64,000 nt of DNA from Endomychus coccineus (Eukaryota; Arthropoda; Insecta; Coleoptera; Endomychidae), in assembly GCA_958510875.1 (NCBI GenBank), contig OY294070.1, forward strand, positions 3,224,001 through 3,288,000, in the 5' to 3' direction. Both the position numbers and the translations under genes were made by a program. Below are positions 59,501 to 64,000 of the stretch, in pieces. The notes beneath the pieces are model-generated. The model worked only from the letters and a program-made list of their open reading frames with translations, ran no database searches and was not told the origin of the DNA. Position 1 is the stretch's first letter. Each line of letters opens with the position of its first letter.

Positions 59501-60771
59501 AATCGCCCACAAACGTTGGAACGCTAAAAGGCGTGAAGAAATTACGCAAATTCCAGCTGAAATATTGCCCAAGGTTATGCTACACCCTCAAAATAAAGTT
59601 GATCATTGTCTGACTTGTCATGGCGGTCATTTATTCGATGTAGTTTTTCATAAATGATTTGACATGTTCCAATAAATAATTTTCATTATAAAAATTTTTT
59701 TTTGCTCAAAAAACTCGGCTGGTTATATTTTGTCGCACCCTATAATATAGCATCAATCGGATGGATTCATGCCAATGTTAACTCTACTCAACCGTTTTCC
59801 ACCATTTGTCACTTTCATCGAATTCCAGGCATTTGAGGAATGAACAGTGGGAAGCTGCATCAGTGTTACGCAAAGAAATCGACCGTATGTGCGAACAAGA
59901 ACCAAAACCAACGATGATGTGTGGTCTGATGCTCATGCGGCTTGTAGAGGGTCATTTGCTGTTACTAGTGCACAAAATCAACAGAAGAAACATCTACGAA
60001 CTTCAGAAATTGAAGCAGCGAGTCAATACGTTACTGAAGTATTTCGGCAAAGTGACAGAAATCATCTTGATTCTGCGTCCTAGGTATTATTTGTAAATTA
60101 TCGTTTTTTACGATAGGCAGTGTATTTAAGTTATCATGTAGCGATTCATTAGTATTAGTTATTTGTTACTGAAGATCTTAGAGGAAATGATTGGAAGATA
60201 TATGAAACAAATATCAGTTTGCCTAACAAGCAGACAAATGCTGGATGTTTCAATACCATCTGTCGGAAAGCAGTTGTCCCCTATTCAATGAATGTCACTG
60301 CTCACAAAGTACCCTCAGCTTACGGTATTTAAAATAATTTCGAATTTTAGACTTCGTTGTTGTTAATTTTTCAAGGTACTTCCATAACAGAGCCTACCAC
60401 GCTGCCATAAGTGATAATCCTAGCAGAGTGGCGAAATTTTTGAAAATGGCGGAGAAAGCAGCTATACGTTGCGATGTACCAATAGAAACGAAATATTTGG
60501 TTCATTCCGAAAAGGTAAGGCTTGAATCGGAACTGGTGTACCCCCCAATAAGTATCAATATAACCAGGTATCGAATCAGTAGTGAGTAGGTACGTGACTT
60601 ACTGTTTTTTTTTGCCTGTGTTAGGTTTTCAAACAAGAAGTGCCGGCAGCTCAATTGGACCTCTGGCAACTGCATTGCGACACCGACCATATCTGGGATT
60701 ACCACGACATCGACATGAACGATTTGAAACTGTGTTTCTTCTCTCTTCCACTTCCGTTTTTCGAAACATAG
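29425..60771 (+). CDS. ADCY10: Soluble-type adenylyl cyclase (ADCY10-like), complete, 28 coding exons
   Basis: This enzyme makes cAMP from ATP; the family is cytosolic and stimulated by bicarbonate and calcium. Exons: 29425-29434, 29795-30022, 32837-33112, 33170-33381, 33537-33600, 33658-33753, 33840-34062, 35354-35550, 35779-36019, 36368-36647, 37962-38204, 40062-40330, 43743-43895, 44418-44529, 44884-45154, 45835-45984, 46213-46424, 47086-47329, 47431-47592, 48750-48862, 48937-49081, 49986-50167, 50336-50595, 57648-57850, 58317-58482, 59829-60083, 60376-60514, 60625-60771. Every junction is phase-consistent; the sum is 5253 nt, 1750 residues, against about 1610 in human. Order: C1 cyclase domain, C2 cyclase domain, P-loop NTPase, then a long helical repeat-like C terminus. 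The 10-nt first coding exon (ATG GCC CAC T) is inferred from phase and a GTAAGT donor, so the start is less sure than the rest. Introns carry most of the window's transposons. ATTAAA at 60993 may be the poly(A) signal. Confidence 0.93.
30095..32422 (-). mobile_element. Mariner-type DNA transposon with ~600-bp terminal inverted repeats
   Basis: In ADCY10 intron 2. The ends are CAGGATGTCC and GGACACCCTG, each next to TA (30093-30094 and 32423-32424). Complementarity runs from both ends for about 610 bases (30095 to about 30705; about 31815 to 32422), with small changes. The minus strand codes for a transposase. Such long inverted ends leave only about 1.1 kb of unique sequence, which is almost all transposase. 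Confidence 0.9.
30884..31801 (-). pseudogene. Mariner-superfamily transposase (DUF4817/DDE type), nearly intact
   Basis: The 305-codon frame has an HTH region ([18 protein letters not shown]) and a DDD catalytic domain: [14 protein letters not shown], then [11 protein letters not shown], then [18 protein letters not shown]. The second and third catalytic aspartates are about 43 residues apart. Both termini appear to continue in other frames. Upstream, 31845-31770 reads RCNGRR and RRIPNRQTF in a second frame. Downstream, about 30890-30820 reads [18 protein letters not shown] after a one-base shift. The gene therefore seems broken by two small indels, and is probably inactive. Confidence 0.8.
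34427..34890 (+). repeat. Two-copy direct repeat in ADCY10 intron 7, period ~295 bases
   Basis: The block around ggtatatgcatggaaaattt, then ctcgatctcttagaatcgaa, at about 34470-34520 recurs at about 34768-34820. Flanking similarity covers roughly 160 bases in total. No coding content was found. Confidence 0.65.
34900..35260 (+). mobile_element. Penelope-like element 3' fragment
   Basis: The sequence contains ccccagcagagggtaat and tgatggctacttggtagctg with gtcctcagtacatt. These are shared with 43265-43400 and 46835-46870 and lie at the 3' end of Penelope-like elements in this window. It has no open frame. Confidence 0.5.
36648..37961. other. ADCY10 intron 10, no recognised element
   Basis: Contains GC-richer islands (about 37100-37330 and 37680-37800) that differ from the AT-rich background and may be an old transposon piece. 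No ORF motif or inverted ends were found. Confidence 0.35.
38306..39219. repeat. ~900-bp segment bracketed by an 18-bp perfect inverted repeat
   Basis: Tagaaccaataccctcta at 38306-38323 is the exact reverse complement of 39202-39219. The 878 bases between are AT-rich without a recognisable ORF. This could be a non-autonomous DNA transposon with short inverted ends; no target duplication is evident. Confidence 0.5.
39690..40020 (+). mobile_element. CR1-like LINE 3' fragment
   Basis: The frame at 39693 reads [20 protein letters not shown] and then [11 protein letters not shown], the same late ORF2 segment as at 19600-19770 (opposite strand) and 9480-9720. A frameshift follows at once. It lies in ADCY10 intron 11, just ahead of exon 12. 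Confidence 0.65.
40530..40870 (-). mobile_element. Penelope-like element fragment, minus strand
   Basis: The reverse strand reads [17 protein letters not shown] and continues as the decayed reverse copy of the GIY-YIG-bearing region seen at 43060-43260. It lies in ADCY10 intron 12. Confidence 0.5.
41155..41375 (+). repeat. Two-copy tandem repeat, period ~135 bases
   Basis: The block ctccaggaggattatgggca, tttttaatcatcatattcgt, gttcagcacc at about 41154-41205 recurs at about 41298-41345, and both are followed by a cgagtaacaattttg motif. It lies in ADCY10 intron 12. Confidence 0.7.
41395..41853 (+). repeat. Pair of ~65-bp direct repeats upstream of the endonuclease ORF
   Basis: The block catatagcttttatcgcggg, ctttgagcgcgg, gaccgaatcaagaaattccg occurs at about 41395-41459 and about 41788-41852, differing at only one or two bases. 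The spacing is 393 bases. It may mark the 5' region of a Helentron-like element, but this is an inference. Confidence 0.65.
41883..42773 (+). CDS. Orphan APE-type endonuclease ORF, Helentron-like
   Basis: An intact 296-codon frame. From about residue 62 it reads [18 protein letters not shown], then [35 protein letters not shown] and [13 protein letters not shown]. These are the ordered motifs of the exonuclease-endonuclease-phosphatase fold, with YHKP in place of SDH. No reverse transcriptase follows; the frame simply ends at TGA. In Helentrons (Helitron2) an endonuclease of this kind sits at the C terminus of the Rep-helicase protein, and the leading 60 residues here look like the helicase-endonuclease linker. 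Helicase and Rep are absent. A GC-rich block at 43007-43030 (accgcggcagtccccgagtg) may be the 3' terminus. An isolated LINE EN domain is a less likely alternative. Confidence 0.65.
   Translation: MTNIEILHITTKNDNSTFKFYNNRRQAASTASLLQEFKRLPLNSVQTTAQSVLDFLSNRNGISMMTFNCQSLNSHKYDLQDSVTRQTNVLLLTESCMAHGNPIEIPNFNCIIQFKRDTVPEGVVAIYQNNNNVTIIMTPNIEINIAHVSDVNVRRSFFGDICACLCKLRNGLHIVMVAIYISPNPKLDEVEHFIHRTLLEYTEEGSKILGTNGNKFPLILAGDFNINFADKKSERLTTFLSEKLNLKMNNDPQESTTKYGTTIDAVFSRYLEDIKSQTYVSYFSYHKPIVSMITNS
43060..43420 (+). mobile_element. Penelope-like element 3' fragment
   Basis: Broken frames read [12 protein letters not shown] and EHF, then text close to [12 protein letters not shown] and DLGNLEG, the GIY-YIG endonuclease region of Penelope-like elements. 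It is followed by the 3' block tgatggctacttggtagccg, aaaagtcctcagtac. It lies in ADCY10 intron 12, about 320 bases ahead of exon 13. Confidence 0.6.
45330..45665 (+). mobile_element. LINE reverse-transcriptase fragment
   Basis: In ADCY10 intron 15. It reads [20 protein letters not shown], typical of the RT fingers region, and 45586-45624 reads [10 protein letters not shown], the RT motif before the YxDD block. An (ATT)n stretch near 45503-45525 and frame changes lie between them. It is decayed. Confidence 0.65.
47698..48634. repeat. Nearly full-length foldback element (~0.94 kb)
   Basis: In ADCY10 intron 19. The left end is CAGGGTGTTTCAG after tata, and the right end is CTGGAACACCCTA. The two halves are almost complementary along their whole length. 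For example aaaataataggggtctttca at about 47750 pairs with tgaaagacccctataatctt at about 48565, and the block around gaccgtttccgaggaaaatc at about 48092 with its inverse at about 48240. No transposase is encoded. It resembles a mariner-type MITE made of two long inverted arms. Confidence 0.85.
49268..49600 (+). mobile_element. Penelope-like GIY-YIG endonuclease fragment
   Basis: The frame at 49268 reads [20 protein letters not shown] and then [19 protein letters not shown], matching the start of the GIY-YIG nuclease of Penelope-like elements (usual form YVGQT.). It lies in ADCY10 intron 21 and is decayed. Confidence 0.6.
50620..50862 (+). repeat. Compound microsatellite (AC)n - (ACACGC)n - (AC)n
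   Basis: About 30 bases of AC are followed by roughly 22 uninterrupted copies of the hexamer acacgc (about 50646-50784), then about 75 bases of pure AC. It begins 25 bases after the exon 23 donor and abuts the 5' end of the Tx1-like LINE. The frames annotated in it are artefacts. Confidence 0.97.
51166..52470 (+). CDS. LINE ORF1, RNA-binding protein with a zinc knuckle
   Basis: 434 codons, intact. About residues 213-227 read [14 protein letters not shown], a CX2CX4HX4C knuckle that binds nucleic acid. The region ahead of it (about 60-190) is a moderately conserved fold of the kind found in ORF1 proteins of Tx1-type LINEs. The C-terminal third is Ser/Asn/Lys-rich with a basic patch ([17 protein letters not shown]), possibly a nuclear localisation signal. 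The stop is followed after 5 bases by the ORF2 start in another frame, as expected for coupled translation. It would package the LINE RNA. Confidence 0.85.
   Translation: MEKHLSNQYGVISDIRDSPEKNAEIPPKKNKPNNTSFSDIVKVSSFPKKEQAIIFPAIDGIQVKEYVVATGKLIEPKNILFASRMSNNRICIYLSSKQLVNHFVETEGGININDTFLPVRKLILPAKRIILSNVSPCIPHHVIEEQLRENNIKAVSPISFIGAGIGIDEYKHVYSFRRQFFAAMDDTETMPNSLVIPYDDEEYRIFLTDDKVKCFSCKEFGHIASKCPKPAEYINDTINNTEILENTNKRPSPSSDTPQSTSLINEDIVFEDIVFDHNDNTNGSKNEKIFFQEPKSTNANKKKSTKRRKIEPTPTEDSYEGLENLWENSSEQIMQCSVFIEFLKEVKSKGEPLNVAFQYTSNINGLTALIKEALPFMSQRSLKERCKRLINSLKKSYIEEGGAASSPPESITSSKSSLTRCLSQESIESTNTTY
52476..56285 (+). CDS. LINE ORF2, APE endonuclease plus reverse transcriptase
   Basis: 1269 codons, intact. 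The N-terminal endonuclease has [34 protein letters not shown] (about residue 145) and [10 protein letters not shown] (about 228), with catalytic Glu, Asp and His present. The RT follows: [69 protein letters not shown] and [11 protein letters not shown] (YADD about residue 690). A C-terminal [18 protein letters not shown] knuckle is found near residue 1132. No RNase H is present, fitting the L1/Tx1 group. It performs target-primed reverse transcription; the endonuclease would set the (AC)n preference. Confidence 0.92.
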   Translation: MYPNITITTLNTKSIRGDFKRTQLEFFLEMNCSDIILLQETNVTELPTFSRDTKYDFYINPVTTNYTGTAIGLKRNCSITIQNHEIILESYLQSALVTIDTFKLHIINVYIPHDREIALKISSKLSEILENLDQNDNVIIGGDFNCTPNPHLDRYGSTERYATFAETLEKNFTHCGLKDSWRHINKKDVGFTHISSITPISASRLDRIYITRKLLNDLISADVKNSFSDHLAVTIKIRITTRNKVYPPYWRFDNALLEDTDFKDNMNTFIVSETKQIPAGCDMIKWWEKFKIDLRNMTILYNRQKYKTRQIEIRQLGEQVKNAIASSNPSESEIKRLLNITKRSQDAYKKTSENILRKMNYEKLIDTDSPIINKKAFCTFKHLNKLKVGNNIIQKPSELTSIIVKHFESIYAKDTTAKVNQKCELYSDIKKITREEKEQLNASFTEEEFTTALLSLNKNKAPGIDGLTAEFYITFWDELKNTFVIVNKEIISRQSLPKTSSKAIITLTPKKGDLMELENWRPVSLLTTDYKILAKAISTRLTNVIDNIIGQEQSYSIPNRTIYDTLHLHRDTIFYANKEQVPLAILNLDQKSAFDKIHHDYMFHALEGMGCGEFFIKAVKTLYKDVKSHVRVGSLLTREISFRRGIRQGCPLSGPLYVLSIEPFLQMCRKKLHGLTIPSNNNIKITTAAYADDVSIFITNEKDFRIFAKIHSIYANESGSELNFNKSVGFWTGSWTQRKDEPIKVTWTSKNITVLGITLSNDINTDTERAYQKMIDKISQAQMKWQHKMPSLSLTGKRIVINQFIAPILWHYFQILPFNTGQIETLQKKLTNFMWNGKHWTQTMDLCLNIDKGGLGLVHLQSKLRTFRIWLAHRFINATEKQNWAVLMKYLLQKSNGNGMSWQILFMLKKNVSNQNASSFIESLKDVMQETSDIHIHNFPSNINDLKNIPTEKSRLIKNSVPPIFNSMWNKIGFKKVEDFIENNEWIKPEVMIRRLSARALSPLFVTELSIQYNRIKCFFSLHYANAIRNKCSDRKEFTLTFSSNNDMEVKLTKSSRRELQRNLTAEFYGLSKTNIMNGSWTDDEINWKSYFQKPTLGFEAETAWRFAKNRLADPVFCKKAGFQESDNCPFCPNHLGTAWHMIMTCSRTKDLWNLVKTLLRLLRRSENILVKDLYVGYPGKSININLANYIINFAKHIIYSTMTNFLKNSAEFDDYSTIFTKKIKARILTEYAYFLGRDNLESFRIMWCPEGALCEIENKTLKFSEHLI
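56398..56572 (+). repeat. (AAT)n LINE tail followed by (AC)n microsatellite
   Basis: About 17 AAT units form the 3' tail of the LINE, then about 124 bases of AC with two acgc interruptions continue the target microsatellite. The sharp AAT-to-AC change at 56448/56449 is the 3' insertion boundary. Confidence 0.95.
56573..57480 (+). mobile_element. R1/Jockey-like LINE fragment downstream of the Tx1 insertion
   Basis: It starts with text like [20 protein letters not shown], then has the RT entry region [20 protein letters not shown] with [15 protein letters not shown]. Next come [16 protein letters not shown] and PYKRPISL-like remnants with frame changes, and near 57340 KGVPQIP (the RT GVPQGS motif, altered). 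It is decayed and ends before exon 24 of ADCY10. Confidence 0.65.
58860..59730 (+). pseudogene. Decayed mariner-superfamily (DUF4817-type) transposase
   Basis: In ADCY10 intron 25. The N terminus reads [17 protein letters not shown] (58871 on), which is the HTH start of the DUF4817 family. [20 protein letters not shown] and [10 protein letters not shown] follow. Further on, the frames carry [17 protein letters not shown], then ISKKWGC and a [20 protein letters not shown] end (59447-59490). Frameshifts and stops are many. It is older than the copy at 30095-32422 and of a different subfamily. Confidence 0.7.
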
Positions 60772-62014
60772 TGGCATATCGACAACCATTGAAGCTTCTT
60801 TATAAGAAGGTGTGAATTCAATTGAAGATGTCATTCTTCGATGTTAATCCAATCAATAGTTATTCATGGTACTAGTGTGTCATTTTGTATTATCAATACA
60901 AACTAATTTGTCTGTTTGACCATCTAACTTCTCAACCAGAACTCTGTCAATGAAGTATTTAGAAAACTTAATTCACAATAACTTACATAAAGATTAAAAT
61001 ATTACTTTTATTGAAGGTTGTTTTACTAGTTATATAAAGAATACGTTATTTTGGATTAGAGTGTGTTGGTATAGAGATTGATAGCTCAAAAAAACCAATT
61101 GAGTCCGTTTTTTGCAAGAAAAAAGTATAAATTATGTTAAATATCAACTTCCGGTGCCTATTGGCCAATTTCCAGGTGATGATGGATAATTCTGTTATTT
61201 TTGACTTCGGAATCGTAATTAGAGACCCCAAAAACCCCCGGGTGGGTATTTCTGTCTGAAAATAACATTTTTTTTGGGATCTGAACAATTTGTTTATAAA
61301 ACAATTGTTGTGCCAACTTCCCATGATGAGACTGGGCAACGAATGATTCTTAGGACATCAAAAACATTTTGAAACATGTTTCAGACAAAGATTAACTGTA
61401 CAAAGATATTCCGAAATAAAATCCTTAAATGACTGTACTACTTATCGAATGTATGTTTTGGCCAAACCAGTTCATTACTTCCCCTAACCAAAGATGATGG
61501 CAGACTGGCTACTACACCACAAGAAAAATCCAATCTTTTTGTTGGAACGTTTGCAACAAATCCCACTTTGAATACCCAAGGAGAGGACCCTCCTAAAATT
61601 GCTGCCATCGATAACCATATTTTAAACATTCGTACTATTTCAAGATTTTGAATTTTATATTGTACTTTACGTTATGACACGTTCAGCAACCTTATGATTT
61701 TTTTCTCTGCATGATGGAACAAATGAATATATTGATTGACTGATTGAAATAATGAATATTACTTCACTGCGGTAAACACTCAGAAGAAACGTAAACTTAA
61801 AGCTAGGGGGACCTTTCGAGTCGAGCCGTCTCTGACTATCAACTCAAATTCTGTATAGTTAGCAGGTCAAATTCCTTTTATCGTCTGACATAAACATTAC
61901 TATTCAATTTGATGATCTTCAGTTCATCAAAATTATGCGCATTGATAAGAATTTGTTTATTTAAGCATTGGATTTATCTTTAGATATCAATTGTAGACGT
62001 TCGATCGGTCAATT
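60772..62014. other. Intergenic spacer between ADCY10 and the PNP-like gene
   Basis: A minus-strand block at about 61046-61629 contains loosely protein-like frames (for example RGFLGSLITIPKSKITELSI) that I cannot assign. No convincing exon structure is visible. The promoter of the PNP-like gene should lie at the right end, but no clear TATA or initiator motif stands out. Confidence 0.35.
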
Positions 62015-62873
62015 ATGTTTATTCACAGGAAATTGATAGCTGTACTAACCGTTCTTTCAATTATCAAAGAAACATGCGCTTCAACGACACCATTTCCGCA
62101 GTAAGTCTTCATTTCGGTATTTTTTGTGAAAGCCCGTATTTAGAAGATTAGAAAAATTAATTCGGGTATTTAAATTAATGGATCCAAAATTGTAATAATC
62201 TTTTGATCACAATCTTCAATAACTTTAAGTAAAATATTTGGATAGCCGAAAGGTCTTCATTACTTTTACAGTATTTTTATACTGTTATTCCTCACCTATT
62301 AGTATTATCCTGATTTGTCATAAGGTCTTTCTAGTCTTGATCGAGCAGTAACGTCACAAACCTATAGTTCCAGACAGCTGTTTCGCCCTTATCATAGAGC
62401 TCATCAGTGGGACGATCAAGTTTGCCACGTTACTGGTGGATCTTTGCAAAAGGTTGTCAAAACCAGCATTCAACGGGGTAAAAAGACCAAAAGTATCTCA
62501 CGCCATCTATGAATAGATTTCCCACACAAAATCAAGGAATGTATCACATTGACAGATTTCTCGAACTTTACAAAAGTTATGCGGAATGTGAGACTGCTTG
62601 AGTACGACAGATGGCGACACTATACTCAAGTGACATATACAGGAGCAAATTAAAAAGTATCAATGTGCGTGTTCTGAAACGCTGGAACCGTTCGAAAAGT
62701 ACTGCTGCTCGTCGGTTTCTGAAGCGATGGTGACACGTATCGCTTTTGCCACAGAGAAGATACTGTAGATTCAATTATTTTCAGATTAACAGACTACGAG
62801 AAGACGTTGTCGTTTTTGAGAAGTAAAATACATGTAATCCCAGACGTATTACTAATATGTGGAAGTGGATTGG
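62015..62873 (+). CDS. Purine nucleoside phosphorylase, first two coding exons (partial), with predicted signal peptide
   Basis: Exon 1 is 62015-62100 (ATG to GTAAGT, phase 2) and exon 2 is 62785-62873 (after TTTTCAG, before GTAAGT, phase 1); they join in frame. Exon 2 encodes LTDYEKTLSFLRSKIHVIPD and then VLLICGSGLG, the N-terminal helix and phosphate-binding ICGSGLG loop of trimeric purine nucleoside phosphorylases, which split purine nucleosides to base and ribose-1-phosphate. Exon 1 encodes MFIHRKLIAVLTVLSIIKET followed by CAS, a classic signal peptide. Most family members are cytosolic, so a secreted enzyme (for example gut or salivary) is inferred. Later exons are not recognised in the last 1.1 kb and presumably lie beyond the window. 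Confidence 0.72.
62330..62520. repeat. Dispersed repeat piece shared with the CRAL-TRIO introns
   Basis: The text around atagttccagacagctgttt, cgcccttatcatagagctc, atcagtgggacga in PNP-like intron 1 resembles 10723-10775 and 21510-21560. It is probably a piece of the same repeat family (Penelope-like 5' region or similar). Confidence 0.45.
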
Positions 62874-63429
62874 GTAAGTTAGAAATATGAATTTGATTAG
62901 ATATAGGTAAATTAGAATGAAGAAAAGATGAAATTTGAAAATTTAAAAGAGAGCAAAAGATAAAATAATGATTTCTGAAATAACTTCATATAGTCCAGTT
63001 AAAAATGTAAATAACATCTCAAATTTGAGATACAAAACCGAATTGAACAATTATTTTTGCATTATGTTAGATCATTTGTGACCTGGTAAATAAGCGCGCT
63101 CATGACTTTTCCTATTAATAAACAAGGAAAACCCATTTTCATTTGACAATGTATATAACAAATGGAATATCTCAGGATGTTTTAACCCAATGTTTCTGAA
63201 ATTTGGTATCGCCGAACCCGAATGTAGAGTCGGAAAATGTAAAATTCGCCCCGTTTGCTGGAAAACCCGGAAGATGGTTACCATTCCTACATGACAACCT
63301 TTAATAATTTTGTTTTTCGAAAAAAGTTAGTCAGTGTTATTGGAATAATAAGGTACCGTGATTGTTCTCGGTACAAATTGCACTAAAAGAAGGAAAACTC
63401 TGGATAAATGGTGGAAAATTGTGTTTTGT

Positions 63430-63700
63430 CGTCCTAATAAATACCTACATATTATAGGCATCGTAGATTGCCCTGTATGTAGGAAATGTCGAGAGGTGTA
63501 GAAGAAACTGCCTCTCACATCCTAACGGAAAGCCCAGATAGCTTTTGCACCCTTCCGTTTTCGTTACCCTAGTGAAGTAGAACTGTTTCCGGAAGGAGTT
63601 ATGGAAATCAGCGTCTGCAACATCCTGGGTCTCTATAGACAACAAACCTAAATAAAATAGGCCACCTATCATGGGCGCACAATGGATACAATCGGCCTAC
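63430..63700 (+). mobile_element. Jockey-like LINE C-terminal fragment
   Basis: Broken frames read GIVDCPVC, then ETA.HILTESP-like text and NILGLYRQQT near 63625. This is the C-terminal Cys/His region found after RNase H in Jockey-type LINEs, comparable to the minus-strand fragment at 15900-16110. It lies downstream of PNP-like exon 2. Confidence 0.5.
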
Positions 63701-64000
63701 CGAATTGATAAGGGCGTTTAAGACTCATAGCTGCCTCTGATTATTACGTTAACTAAAACAAATACGTGTCTTTTCTCCTGCCTCCTCACACTCCTTAAGA
63801 CCTAGCACAGCTTATTTATCCATGTTCTTCAAATTGAGTACGAAAAAAAAGTTTCGACTGCACCGAGGAAATTTAATATCATGTGCTTAGAAGAAGGCAC
63901 TGACGCTATTTAAAATTTACCTGCTTCGAAAAAGACACTTATGTTTGTAAAAGAAACTTGAATTTAACATGATAGTATTTACTACCATAGTAATTTCTTT
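63701..64000. other. Window end, nothing recognised
   Basis: AT-rich sequence without ORFs, splice-bounded exons or repeats that I can identify. Confidence 0.4.

Noticed and set aside
61046..61629. Minus-strand frames in the ADCY10-PNP spacer as a possible gene
   Set aside because: The frames are short, unmatched to any family I know, and lack convincing splice-linked structure; a decayed element is as likely.

Overview
The window is eukaryotic and almost certainly insect nuclear DNA: AT-rich, with GT-AG introns, gene families of insect type, and a heavy load of mariner, hAT, Penelope-like, Jockey/CR1-like, Tx1-like and Helentron-like elements. A beetle is my best guess, but only a guess. 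Most single ORFs are shadows. The real host genes are multi-exon and were rebuilt here by matching splice phases by hand.

Layout. (1) 1-1528: last three exons of an unrecognised gene that enters from the left, plus strand. (2) 7492-18136 and 21095-28836: two complete tandem paralogues of a CRAL-TRIO (alpha-tocopherol-transfer-protein-like) lipid-binding protein. Each has six exons of identical lengths (145, 148, 250, 111, 103, 149 nt) and encodes 301 residues. Their introns still align, and their differences are mostly younger transposon insertions. (3) 29425-60771: a complete soluble-type adenylyl cyclase (ADCY10-like) on the plus strand, 28 coding exons, 5253 nt in frame, 1750 residues. It has two cyclase domains, a P-loop NTPase module and a long helical C-terminal region. 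(4) 62015-62873: the first two coding exons of a purine nucleoside phosphorylase with an apparent signal peptide; the rest lies beyond the window or is not recognised.

Mobile DNA. The intergenic and intronic space is packed with elements. A full-length two-ORF Tx1-like (L1-group) LINE at about 50863-56448 lies inside an (AC)n microsatellite in ADCY10 intron 23. A mariner-type element with terminal inverted repeats of about 600 bp (30095-32422) splits the first cyclase domain between exons 2 and 3. A hAT element (13280-14949) is nested in another mariner (12511-15015), whose empty site survives in the paralogous intron near 25891. A 172-bp hAT MITE (20312-20483) also has its empty site in the other copy. 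There is an orphan Helentron-type endonuclease ORF (41883-42773), a probable solo LTR (22030-23676), and many decayed LINE and Penelope fragments.

Most notable points: an intact-looking stray copy of ADCY10 exon 13 sits between the two CRAL-TRIO genes (18841-18993). It implies that the ancestral duplication also carried cyclase sequence, most of which was later lost. The LINE sits in a dinucleotide repeat that flanks it on both sides. No prokaryotic, CRISPR, rRNA or tRNA features were seen.
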